Assembly: GCA_018669005.1 (NCBI GenBank)
Contig: JABJAL010000067.1
Location: 1 to 64,000 of the forward strand
Source: Nitrospinaceae bacterium
GTDB lineage: Bacteria > UBA8248
Reading direction: 5' to 3'
DNA length: 64,000 nt
This document shows, in pieces, positions 35,165 through 43,011 of the stretch. The notes below the pieces were generated by a model. It was not told where the DNA came from and did no database searches. It saw only the letters and a program-made list of their open reading frames with translations. The first letter of the stretch is position 1; each line of letters opens with the position of its first letter. Both the position numbers and the translations under genes were made by a program.

Positions 35165-35843
35165 AGCTCTCCCTCCTCCCCGGCCGTTGACTGGCGCCGG
35201 AATCATTGGGCTGCCATTTCATGATCAATGTTTCTTTTGTTCGAGTCGTAAGGAGCGGGCATGGCCCCGCTCCCGAGTGGTGTCCGGTCTGGATGCCCCC
35301 TGCATCCAGGCGACCGGGGGCGGGTTTGCACCCGGCTCTATCCGCGCCAGCTTTTTTGTCATCGCCCCCCGCGAGGCCAGCGCTTATTGCTCGGGAGAGC
35401 TTGTGGCTATCATCGGCATCCCTCTTGCGGAAATTGGTTCCACCAGAAATGGTTCCGCCGGAAATGGTTCCGCCGGAAATGGTTCCGCCGGAAAAAATCC
35501 GGTGGCGATGGCCCGTATTTCCCTGCCCAGGCGACGATTCGTTATACGAGCAGCACCGTTATCTATTGAACACTCGATGCCCTAAGACCCGGCCCTGGTT
35601 GTCATTATCCAATATAGCGGCATTTTTACTATCCGACACAAGACATGGATAAGACTGTATAAATATACCCTCTTGAGGCGTCCATGACAAAGGGAAAATA
35701 GGGATGGAATAGATACAAACGATGTATTTATTTGAATTTATTTGCGTTACAGAAATACAAATTAATGAGCGGCATGTGGCTGTGAGGACCCAGCCTGGCC
35801 GCCAGGTGAGGTGATCGAGATATCCGCCTTGGGAAGAGCCTCC
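35165..35843. other. Non-coding region with serial hairpins and a short tandem repeat
   Basis: About 680 bases without a credible gene. Three hairpins follow one another: 35252-35273 (GGAGCGGG/CCCGCTCC), 35284-35317 (CCGGT then CTGGATGC/GCATCCAG then ACCGG) and 35321-35334 (CGGGT/ACCCG). A 15-bp tandem repeat occupies 35436-35495. The rest, from 35590, is AT-rich and seems decayed. A 132-codon open frame (35187-35585) spans the hairpins and repeat but has no homology that I recognise. Confidence 0.55.
35436..35495. repeat. 15-bp tandem repeat, four copies
   Basis: GGTTCCGCCGGAAAT is repeated at 35451, 35466 and 35481 (the last ending AA), preceded by a diverged copy GGTTCCACCAGAAAT at 35436. 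Each unit contains the inverted repeat TTCC-GCC-GGAA. Confidence 0.85.
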
Positions 35844-36119
35844 CTACCCTAGCCGAACCTGAGCAGTGTCCTCATCCGTCACAATAGCCTTGACGCCTAT
35901 CAAAGCCCGGGCACGCCTGGTGTCGATATTTTTGATAAGAGCATGGGGATGAGGACTCAAAAGCATTCTACCAGAAAGCATTCTAGGCATACCTACATCA
36001 GCCCCAAAGCCGGCATCTCCCGCCACCTTTTGTGCCCCGTCAATTCTTGGAATTCGCTCACCAAGCGGAGCAGAAACACTACCCGCAAAAATTCGCTCCA
36101 TCCGATTATGCAATGCCAT
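35844..36119 (-). pseudogene. N-terminal fragment of a molybdenum hydroxylase large subunit (CoxL/XdhA type)
   Basis: About 91 residues remain of a protein that is normally near 750-800. The fragment runs from MALHNRMERIFAG through GERIPRIDGAQKVAGDAGF, GMPRMLSGRMLLSPHPHAL and IDTRRARALIGVKAIVT to a TAG. That is the standard start of aldehyde/CO/xanthine dehydrogenase molybdenum subunits. The molybdopterin-binding body is gone; a short frame after the stop shows no match to it. It is the last piece of a minus-strand cluster that also has the iron-sulfur subunit (36774-37304), so the enzyme is no longer functional from this locus. Confidence 0.75.
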
Positions 36120-36227
36120 TCTATGCCTCCTGAAAAGGCAGACAAACTTAACCACTTCAAAATGGTTAACAAAAACCACAAGGGGAAAACATCTTCACAT
36201 TATCGACTGCAGCAAAGTAAGATTTTA

Positions 36228-36737
36228 TTAGGTATACTTCTGACCCGTTTCGAACCATTCGTCACTAGGTTGTTCGGGAGGGTCTTCGTAGCGCTTAATT
36301 TCAATCTCAATATGGTCGGGATCATAGAAATAACTAGCATAACCGACTCCAAAAGCCCCAAGATTTCTCTCTGGGCCACGGTGGACTTTGTATCCATTTT
36401 CTCCAACACGCCGGATGACAGCATCATATTCATCCTCATCGAACGAGAAGGCGACATGATCCATCCCACCAGTCCACTTCTGGACCGCATTTTTCTGTAA
36501 ATTTTCAGATACAACATGATGCTCCTCTCTACCCGCATCAATGTTTCCTTGGTGACTATAAAAAAGAACAAGGACATCTTCGCCAACTCGGAAGACCACC
36601 TGTTCAATCGCTCCATCTCCTATCATGCGACGACTTACAGGCTTAAAACCCATAACTTTTCGATAGAATTCAATAGAACGATCCAAATCCGTAACTCGTA
36701 GGGCGACATGCTCTATCATGGTTTTCATCAGTTCCAT
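36228..36737 (-). CDS. VOC-family (glyoxalase/dioxygenase fold) protein
   Basis: A 169-residue vicinal-oxygen-chelate protein. It has the opening MIEHVALRVTDLDRSIEFYR and the second-half motifs GGMDHVAFSFDEDEYDAV and SYFYDPDHIEIEIKRYE. The usual metal ligands are plausible (His near residue 10, His in MDHVAF, Glu in IEIEI). The gene sits between fragments of a molybdenum hydroxylase cluster and appears intact. The ATG at 36737 has GAAGG nearby; an in-frame ATG at 36728 is an alternative. Substrate unknown. Confidence 0.82.
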   Translation of the reverse strand: MELMKTMIEHVALRVTDLDRSIEFYRKVMGFKPVSRRMIGDGAIEQVVFRVGEDVLVLFYSHQGNIDAGREEHHVVSENLQKNAVQKWTGGMDHVAFSFDEDEYDAVIRRVGENGYKVHRGPERNLGAFGVGYASYFYDPDHIEIEIKRYEDPPEQPSDEWFETGQKYT

Positions 36738-36773
36738 CCTTCATTCAAGCTATTCTGGCATCCTGCAATGCTC

Positions 36774-37304
36774 TTAGTCTTCATAGTTTTTAATAATTTC
36801 GACTCCGGATAAAACACGGGGCTCAGTTCGCCCTTCGGCAACTGAGCTAATAGCATCTACTATTTTCTGATAGCCCGTACATCTACATAGATTTCCCGTC
36901 AACCAGTGCTTAATTTCACTCACCGTAGGATTAGGGTTTTCTTTGAGAAGCGAAAAAGCCGAGACAATCATCCCCGGTGTGCAGTAACCACACTGGGTAG
37001 CACCATGCCTGGCAAAACTCTCCTGAAGCGAATGAAGCCCTTCTTCGAGGCTACCCAAACCTTCGATAGTAATAATTGCTGCGCCATCGGCACGAACAGC
37101 CAACGTCAAACATGAACTTACTAATTTGCCGTTCATTATGATGCTGCATGTGCCACACACGCCCTGGTCACAGGCACGCTTGGTGCCCATCATCGAAAGG
37201 TCATCTCGAAGGACATCCACAAGATATCTTGTCACGGGAACGACAACATCGACCAAATCCCCATTCAAGGTAAACGAAATATTTTTCTTTTCCGCTTGCG
37301 CCAT
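36774..37304 (-). CDS. coxS: [2Fe-2S] small subunit of a molybdenum hydroxylase (CoxS type)
   Basis: A 176-residue iron-sulfur subunit. ATG at 37304 (MAQAEKKNISFTLNGD) follows GGAAGG. The plant-type [2Fe-2S] cluster cysteines are in KRACDQGVCGTCSIIMNGK plus SSCLTL. The second cluster cysteines are in TQCGYCTPGMIVSAF and GNLCRCTGYQKIVDAI. All eight expected cysteines are present, so the subunit itself is intact. Its large-subunit partner at 35844 is only a fragment and no FAD subunit is present. It may be an orphan that will decay, or serve an enzyme encoded elsewhere. Intact coxD/coxE-like accessory genes lie 1.5 kb away on the other strand. Confidence 0.88.
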   Translation of the reverse strand: MAQAEKKNISFTLNGDLVDVVVPVTRYLVDVLRDDLSMMGTKRACDQGVCGTCSIIMNGKLVSSCLTLAVRADGAAIITIEGLGSLEEGLHSLQESFARHGATQCGYCTPGMIVSAFSLLKENPNPTVSEIKHWLTGNLCRCTGYQKIVDAISSVAEGRTEPRVLSGVEIIKNYED

Positions 37305-37463
37305 GAGTACCTTCCAAGAACTCATTAACATTTCAAAAATATCTTTTTCATGAGGATACGTCATGCTACCATGGAGTTCGTAGCCACGCATCCGCCTACA
37401 CTCTCTTCATAAATTACAGTACTATAATTTTCTAAGTTCAGGCAAAAGTTCACGTGAGATCAT

Positions 37464-37709
37464 CTACGTACTGTGAAGCGCAGACGCCAGCGGCATCCCC
37501 TCCCAATGGGTACTAATGACAAGGCGATTCACCCCCACTTCCTGCCAGCATGAACTCAATTGCCCGAAACATTCCTCTGGCGATCCCAAGACAAAACTGT
37601 CATTCAAAAGCTCAGCAAAAAAAGACCTAAATTTCCCCTCGCAATAATATCTTGTGGCCAAGAACTCCATAACATGGACAGAATTGTGAAGATTGGATAA
37701 GAAAAACAT
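37464..37709 (-). pseudogene. C-terminal fragment of a luciferase-like monooxygenase
   Basis: About 80 residues. The tail FVLGSPEECFGQLSSCWQEV then GVNRLVISTHWEGMP matches the C-terminus of LLM-class flavin- or F420-dependent oxidoreductases, which are normally 300-380 residues. The flavin-binding barrel is absent; upstream AT-rich sequence (37710-37940) is not coding in any frame that I can read. It is on the same strand as, and just upstream of, the molybdenum-hydroxylase remnants, so it probably belonged to that lost catabolic cluster. Confidence 0.65.
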
Positions 37710-37946
37710 CTAAACTGAGAACAAAATCATCCACCTCGGTTGCTATTCTATAGAGAGGAGGAACAACCTGGAGTTGTTTGTTGTTGCCTTCGTTCAATTA
37801 TTGCGACCCATAGAACAATGGTTCCCATCCACAATCCCGACCACAACGAACCATGACATATTGTTATTAAAGTGCCCACCAAATCGCGCCACTAGGACAA
37901 CGAAAAAAATCAATGAATAAAATTATTAACAGCGAGAGAAAACTGA
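37710..37946. other. Apparently decayed, gene-free stretch
   Basis: About 240 AT-rich bases between the luciferase-like fragment and the coiled-coil gene. No frame longer than a few dozen codons is convincing. It may be where the missing N-terminal part of the monooxygenase was deleted. Confidence 0.4.
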
Positions 37947-38558
37947 TTAGTTTCCGCTTAAATTTCTAATTTTCTCCTCAAGCGCCTTAGGTAATTTTTG
38001 CTTAGAACTTTCCTTTTTTTTCTTTTTCAAATTCCCCGTATCTTCTTTAAACTTTTCAACTAACTCCAAGAGTTCAGCATTACGCTTTTGAAGAGCTTCC
38101 ACTTGAGCTTGTTTTTCTGCCAACTCAGCAGCACTGCCAGCTCTCAAAAGCACCAATTGCTCTACATTTTTCTTCTTCTCCACCAACAAAATGCTCATTC
38201 TTTTTTTGGCGGCACCAATTTCTCGATTTTGATTCAATATCGTTTTTTCCTTGACTCCAATGTCTTTTTTCACCTCATCGAGCTCTCCACTTACAAACAT
38301 CAAGTTAGTCATAAGCTCATCAATTTCCTTTTTATTAGAGCGAAGCTTAAGACGTGCTGAGATGGAACTGCCCATAACGCTCCCAAAATCAGTTCGGGCA
38401 GGCACATTGGATTTTCGTTGAACTTCTGCATTGAGCAGACGAATAGTCCTCTCTCTAGACTGGAGCTTTCCGTAAAGCACATATATTTGTGTCGAAACTG
38501 CAATTCCGAATACAACGATAAGGATACTGGCCATCCAAATTAATCGGGTGAATTTCAT
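37947..38558 (-). CDS. Membrane-anchored coiled-coil protein
   Basis: About 203 residues from ATG 38558 (a longer frame starts at 38585). One N-terminal membrane segment (about 5-27, WMASILIVVFGIAVSTQIYV) is followed by a long charged region predicted to be coiled coil: SRERTIRLLNAEVQRKS, then DELMTNLMFVSGELDEVKKD, then AELAEKQAQVEALQKRNAEL. A lysine-rich tail (NLKKKKKESSKQK) precedes the end. No enzymatic domain is visible. The local base composition is AT-rich compared with the core genes. It may be an envelope scaffold protein; the function is unknown. Confidence 0.65.
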   Translation of the reverse strand: MKFTRLIWMASILIVVFGIAVSTQIYVLYGKLQSRERTIRLLNAEVQRKSNVPARTDFGSVMGSSISARLKLRSNKKEIDELMTNLMFVSGELDEVKKDIGVKEKTILNQNREIGAAKKRMSILLVEKKKNVEQLVLLRAGSAAELAEKQAQVEALQKRNAELLELVEKFKEDTGNLKKKKKESSKQKLPKALEEKIRNLSGN

Positions 38559-38764
38559 TGCACCCTCATCATGAAGACAAAACAAACCAAATCTTATCGG
38601 ATAAAAACGAGAACCAATTGGGCAGAAGACAAGACGAAAAACAACTACTCTTTATATAAAGGGTACGATAAGAATTAGCTAGAGGAAAATATTTGAGAGT
38701 AAATTCCCGACTATGGTAGGCTACTTTAATATCCATTTCACCTCTCTACTGCCAGGAGGTTCAT

Positions 38765-39808
38765 GTGTATAAAAACACCGAGGAAGTACTGACATCTCTC
38801 GCCGACCAGGACTATATCGCGTCCGCCGAAATATGTACTGCTCTTTATCTCGCCGAAGGGCTTAAAAAACCTATTCTGGTTGAAGGCCCCGCCGGTGTGG
38901 GAAAAACCGAACTAGGTAAAGTGTGGGCAGCCTCGACGGGGCGTGAATTAATCCGTCTCCAGTGCTACGAAGGGCTGGATGAGTCCAAAGCTCTCTATGA
39001 ATGGGAATATTCGAAACAGATGCTCTACACTCAGATTCTTAGGGATAAAGTCCAGCATATGCTAACTGATGCATCTACCCTGGCCGAAGCTGCCGACAGA
39101 ATTGCAAGTGAAGAAAACGCCTTTTTCTCTGAGCGATTCTTACTGGCCAGACCAATCCTCCAGGCCATTCGCAACACCAAACCCTCCCTGTTACTCATTG
39201 ACGAAATAGATCGTTCTGACACCGAATTCGAGGCTTTTCTGCTTGAGGTGCTGAGTGATTTTCAAGTATCAATCCCTGAAGTGGGGACTATCCGTGCCAC
39301 ATCCCCTCCAGCAGTTCTACTGACCTCAAACAACACCCGCGAACTTTCTGAAGCCCTGAAGCGCCGATGCCTTTATATCTTTGTTGATTATCCCTCTGCC
39401 GAGGCAGAACTAGAAGTTGTCCGTATCAAGGTTCCCGGCCTGGGTGACACACTTGCCCAGGAAGCCGTGGATTTTGTACAGGAACTGCGAAAAATGGGCC
39501 TCAAGAAAAGTCCAAGTGTGAGCGAAACAATCGACTGGGCCAAAGCACTGCTCATGCTGAACGCCGAGAAACTCGATGAAGAAACTACAAAATCAACACT
39601 GACCGTCCTATTGAAGAACGAACAGGACATCCTCCGCTCACGGCGAAACATGAAGCTTCAGCAACAACAAGGACATGGCGAGCGCAGTACGGAGGAATCC
39701 ATGTTCGATGAACTTGAAGCCGATCTCAGGCGGCGCTCTCGTCGCCGGCGCCGTGGCCGAGGAGATTCAGACGACCCCTTCTCGGGTTACGAACAATTGG
39801 AGAATTAG
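38765..39808 (+). CDS. coxD: MoxR/CoxD-type AAA+ ATPase
   Basis: A 347-residue AAA+ protein starting at GTG 38765 after CCAGGAGG. Walker A is EGPAGVGKTELGKVWA near residue 40, Walker B LLLIDEIDRSDTEFEAFLL near 140, sensor 1 in LLTSNNTRELSEALKRR near 193 with the Arg finger stretch KRRCLYIF. The C-terminus is highly basic (DLRRRSRRRRRGRGD). CoxD-type ATPases work with a CoxE VWA protein to mature molybdenum hydroxylases, in the CO dehydrogenase case by building the Mo/Cu site. Here the CoxE gene follows three bases later. Confidence 0.86.
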   Translation: MYKNTEEVLTSLADQDYIASAEICTALYLAEGLKKPILVEGPAGVGKTELGKVWAASTGRELIRLQCYEGLDESKALYEWEYSKQMLYTQILRDKVQHMLTDASTLAEAADRIASEENAFFSERFLLARPILQAIRNTKPSLLLIDEIDRSDTEFEAFLLEVLSDFQVSIPEVGTIRATSPPAVLLTSNNTRELSEALKRRCLYIFVDYPSAEAELEVVRIKVPGLGDTLAQEAVDFVQELRKMGLKKSPSVSETIDWAKALLMLNAEKLDEETTKSTLTVLLKNEQDILRSRRNMKLQQQQGHGERSTEESMFDELEADLRRRSRRRRRGRGDSDDPFSGYEQLEN

Positions 39809-39811
39809 GCC

Positions 39812-41206
39812 ATGGAAGACCGCATGGTGGATTTTGTCCAGGCCCTGAGAGCTTCTGGCATTCGCGTATCTCTGGCAGAAAGTGAAGATTCATTTCGAGC
39901 TTCAAAAATTATCGGGGTCGCGAATCGCGATCAATTCAAAAGCGCACTGCGCCTCACTCTCGTTAAAGAAGAAAAAGACCAGGAGAACTTCGAGCGCCTC
40001 TTCCCACTTTTTTTCGGCACTGAGGTCCCACCAACCCTCGACGCCATATCGGAGATGACCAAGGAGGACACCCAAAGTTTATTAGAAGCGCTTGAGCGAA
40101 TGGCGGAAGAACTTACTCCCGAGGCTCTGCGCCGAATACTAGAAAACTTACTTAAGGGACAGCCACTTTCACAAGACGATCTTGATCAGCTTGGCCAGCA
40201 GGCTGGACTGCGAATGGCCTCTAGCCCACGTGACGCCTCTCGGATGGAGCGCCGGATGGGGCGCACCTTAGGCCTTGAAAAGCTCATGGACGCGCTCATG
40301 GAACTGCTTGAGGAACTCTCCGCCTCGGGTATGGACGGAGAACTCCTCGATCGCCTTGCAGAAACTGCCGGAATAAACAGAGAGGCTCTTGAGGAGCAGA
40401 TACGCAAAGAAGTCGGCAAAGCCATTGCCCGCCGCATGCAGGATGACTACGAGAAAAAAGAACCTATCGACGACGTAATGGAACTCCCTTTTCGAGGATT
40501 AGATGAGCGCGAAGCTGAGCGTCTTCGCGACGAAGTTCGTCGTCTCGCCTCTCGTCTAAGAAGCAGAGCAGCCCTTCGCCACCGCAAAGCGCGTAAGGGG
40601 CGTATCGATATGAGGGGCACCATGCGCACCAACATGCGTTACGGAGGCGTTCCTCTTGAGCTCAAGAAAAAACGGCGCGTCATCAAGCCTAAGCTCTTAC
40701 TAATATGCGACGTTTCAACTTCCGTGCGACACTGCGCAGAATTCATGCTCTCCCTCATCTATCAGCTTCAAGATCAGGTCGCACGAGCAAGGAGCTATGC
40801 TTTTATCGACCGCCTTGTGGAAATTTCACTGTGGTTCGACGAGCATCCACCGCAAAAAGCTGTAGAGTTAGTCCTCGACGATCTTCAAGCGGGTTACTAC
40901 AACACCGATCTTGGAGCCAGCCTCGCTATGCTCTGCCGAGATCATCTAAACCACATCGACAGGAATACGACAGTTATCGTCCTCGGAGATGGGCGAAATA
41001 ATTTTAACGACCCAAGACTCGACTGCTTGGACACAATTAAAAACCATTGTCGCCGCCTAGTCTGGATGAACCCCGAGGCCCCCTACCTATGGGGTTCCGG
41101 TGACTCAGACATGCCTGCCTATCAACCCTACTGCGACACCCTCCACGAAGTAGGCAACCTTTCCAAACTTGCCAATGCGGTCGACACTCTTTTCGATTAC
41201 AGGTGA
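39812..41206 (+). CDS. coxE: CoxE-like von Willebrand factor A domain protein
   Basis: A 464-residue protein starting at ATG 39812, three bases after coxD. The N-terminal 270 residues are helical and charged, beginning MVDFVQALRASGIRVSLAES. The C-terminal VWA domain has a MIDAS-like DVSTSVRHCAEFMLS near residue 299, TDLGASLAM near 370 and IVLGDGRNNF near 390. It ends with RLVWMNPEAPYLWGSGDSD, typical of CoxE. With the AAA+ partner it should act in metal-site maturation of a molybdenum hydroxylase. Since the local hydroxylase is only a remnant, the pair may act on an enzyme encoded elsewhere or be a survivor of decay. Confidence 0.86.
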   Translation: MEDRMVDFVQALRASGIRVSLAESEDSFRASKIIGVANRDQFKSALRLTLVKEEKDQENFERLFPLFFGTEVPPTLDAISEMTKEDTQSLLEALERMAEELTPEALRRILENLLKGQPLSQDDLDQLGQQAGLRMASSPRDASRMERRMGRTLGLEKLMDALMELLEELSASGMDGELLDRLAETAGINREALEEQIRKEVGKAIARRMQDDYEKKEPIDDVMELPFRGLDEREAERLRDEVRRLASRLRSRAALRHRKARKGRIDMRGTMRTNMRYGGVPLELKKKRRVIKPKLLLICDVSTSVRHCAEFMLSLIYQLQDQVARARSYAFIDRLVEISLWFDEHPPQKAVELVLDDLQAGYYNTDLGASLAMLCRDHLNHIDRNTTVIVLGDGRNNFNDPRLDCLDTIKNHCRRLVWMNPEAPYLWGSGDSDMPAYQPYCDTLHEVGNLSKLANAVDTLFDYR

Positions 41207-41440
41207 CCCATGAAGCACCAATCAAATTTAATTGAATGACCATGGACGATTGCCAACAAGGAATTGACACAAAGACAATGTGCCCAATGTTCCTAGTTTT
41301 AAAAAATTATTAATTATTTTCAACATATGTGATCTTCGATAAGTTTCATAACCCTTACGTTCTTGACGTTTCACGTGGATTTGGTAAGTTGTTTTTGTTA
41401 TTTATGCCTGTTTAAAATTTCCTGCCCTGATTAGGTCGAA

Positions 41441-41863
41441 ATGTCACGAGTGTATTTTTCTTTTAATTATGCTGACTACAAAAATGCAGATATCATCAAT
41501 AATGCGTGCAAATTCAAAAATGCGGCACGCTCAATTTATTTCACAGAATCAATATGGACCGGCGCCCTTAAAAAAGGAAACGCCGCACTGACTGAACTGG
41601 TCGATGAGGCCGTTGTCCATACCGACGCAACCGTTTTCCTGATAGGCCGGAACACTGCTTCGAGCAAATGGTGCCAGTATGCACTTCAGAAAAGTCTCGA
41701 GAATAAAAAGGGTATTTTCGGCATTTACCTGCCAAACCAAATGCAGCGGGGCCGGGCAGAATGGCTTACGAGCAAAGGTTTCCCCGTCCACGAGTGGGAT
41801 AGCAACAGTCTGAAAACATGGATTATCACCGCCGTTCAGAAATCCATGACTAAAGCATCTTAG
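41441..41863 (+). CDS. TIR-like domain protein (ThsB/MTH538-like)
   Basis: A 140-residue soluble protein, one domain only. It opens with the strand VYFSFNYADYKNADIINNAC, as in the TIR-like fold of MTH538/ThsB-type proteins. It has a mid-region TELVDEAVVHTDATVFLIGR followed by NTASSKWCQYALQKSLENKK and GIFGIYL. In the Thoeris anti-phage system such proteins make a nucleotide signal from NAD; the usual partner ThsA is not next to it here. Local sequence is AT-rich and flanked by gene relics, which suggests transfer. It could be an orphan defence gene, a signalling enzyme or part of a split system. The catalytic residue cannot be fixed by eye. Confidence 0.65.
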   Translation: MSRVYFSFNYADYKNADIINNACKFKNAARSIYFTESIWTGALKKGNAALTELVDEAVVHTDATVFLIGRNTASSKWCQYALQKSLENKKGIFGIYLPNQMQRGRAEWLTSKGFPVHEWDSNSLKTWIITAVQKSMTKAS

Positions 41864-41902
41864 ATTTAATTGGCTCCGTCTCACCCGGACATTTAAATAT
41901 CA

Positions 41903-42051
41903 TCAAGATAGTTCATCGAGCAAGGTTTTGGCCTCCGTTAAATCCCTTGTATCAAAACCTTCATTGAACCACTCATAAATTTTCGACAAAATCGCTCTTC
42001 CCTCGTGGACTTTGCCTTGCCTCTGCAGGAGTCGCGCGAGGCCCGTCGACG
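41903..42051 (-). pseudogene. C-terminal relic of an adenylate-cyclase/TPR ATPase-type protein
   Basis: On the minus strand a frame reads GLARLLQRQGKVHEGRAILS then KIYEWFNEGFDTRDLTEAKT and LLDELS, then stops. This matches the conserved C-terminal tail of large adenylate/guanylate-cyclase proteins with AAA and TPR regions (typically LARLW..QGK..EA..LL.P.Y.WFTEGFDT.DL.EAK.LL). Only about 45 residues remain, and an in-frame TGA lies just upstream. The relic abuts the stop of the lactonase-like gene at 42065, so a deletion joined the two. Confidence 0.65.
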
Positions 42052-42064
42052 CTCAATGAGGCTC

Positions 42065-42853
42065 TCACGCAAGCCGGAAAACCCCTGGATGTGCTTCAGG
42101 AAATCTTTTCAAAGTCTCAATGTCATGACCTGGAAAAACTAGGTTTGGCCTGTCGGCTAGTTCTTTAACCGTATCGAGAGCGGAGAGACACTCATCCACA
42201 TGAACATGAATACCCGGTGGAATCATCGACTCAAGGCTTCTGATGACATAGGCGGCGTCAACTGCGAGGACGGCCCAACCCTCCGCGGTTCGCACACGAA
42301 CAATTTGAAGACCAGGCGTATGCCCTCCGGTGAGATGAACGGTGATGCCCTCTTCAATCTCCGTTTCTCCGTCTAGAAGATGGAGACGACCCTCCTTTTC
42401 AAGACCAGCTACATCTTCTAAATTCGCAACGAAATGGCGAAGGAAATGATGGTCACTCTTATTTCCACGCCAGAATTCAAGTTCTTTTTTCTGGAGATAA
42501 AAATTTGCTTCCGGATAGAGCCTTGAAGCCGAGAAATGGTCCCAATGCAGGTGAGACAAAATTACGCGGCGCACCCCAGAGGGTTCGATATCGAAGGGCT
42601 CCAGCAAATCTCGCGGCCTTCGAAAATCCTCAAATCCCGGATAACGCGATTTGCATTCTCCTTCCAAGAATCCTGTATCTACTAGAATGGGCTCGCCCAA
42701 GATACCTTTAGTGTCCTCAGGCACAAGAATCCAGAAAAAATAGGGCATACGGGCCATTCGCCCAGTTTGAGTCAGGTATAGGAGAAGCGAAAAATCGCAC
42801 TCCCTCCAACCTTGACAGAGTGCAAAAATTCGGTAATTCGTATCGACTCCCAT
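42065..42853 (-). CDS. Metallo-beta-lactamase-fold hydrolase (AHL-lactonase-like)
   Basis: A 262-residue protein starting at ATG 42853 after AAAGGGGAT. The metal motif HLHWDHFS is near residue 100, the third His in LTGGHTPGLQ near 175, Asp in LAVDAAYVI near 200 and His in FPGHDIE near 245. The N-terminus (NYRIFALCQGWRECDF) and overall length resemble quorum-quenching N-acyl-homoserine lactonases. Members of this branch also hydrolyse other lactones and esters, so the substrate is not sure. It is bounded downstream by a cyclase-protein relic and upstream by the divergent mrp operon. Confidence 0.82.
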   Translation of the reverse strand: MGVDTNYRIFALCQGWRECDFSLLLYLTQTGRMARMPYFFWILVPEDTKGILGEPILVDTGFLEGECKSRYPGFEDFRRPRDLLEPFDIEPSGVRRVILSHLHWDHFSASRLYPEANFYLQKKELEFWRGNKSDHHFLRHFVANLEDVAGLEKEGRLHLLDGETEIEEGITVHLTGGHTPGLQIVRVRTAEGWAVLAVDAAYVIRSLESMIPPGIHVHVDECLSALDTVKELADRPNLVFPGHDIETLKRFPEAHPGVFRLA

Positions 42854-43011
42854 AAAATCCCCTTTCAGTCCGAGACTACTGTTTTTATTTACTTAATACC
42901 ATTTGGAACGAGGTTAAGAGTGCATTTCCTGTTGCGCCTGTTGTTCATCTATGTAATTATATTACAATTGGTTGCGGGAATTCGCCCAGTTTTTAGAGAT
43001 GGCTTTAAAAT

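Noticed and set aside
35187-35585. 132-codon open frame spanning hairpins and the 15-bp repeat
   Set aside because: No recognisable domain, its coding includes the tandem repeat and hairpins, and there is no ribosome site at the start.
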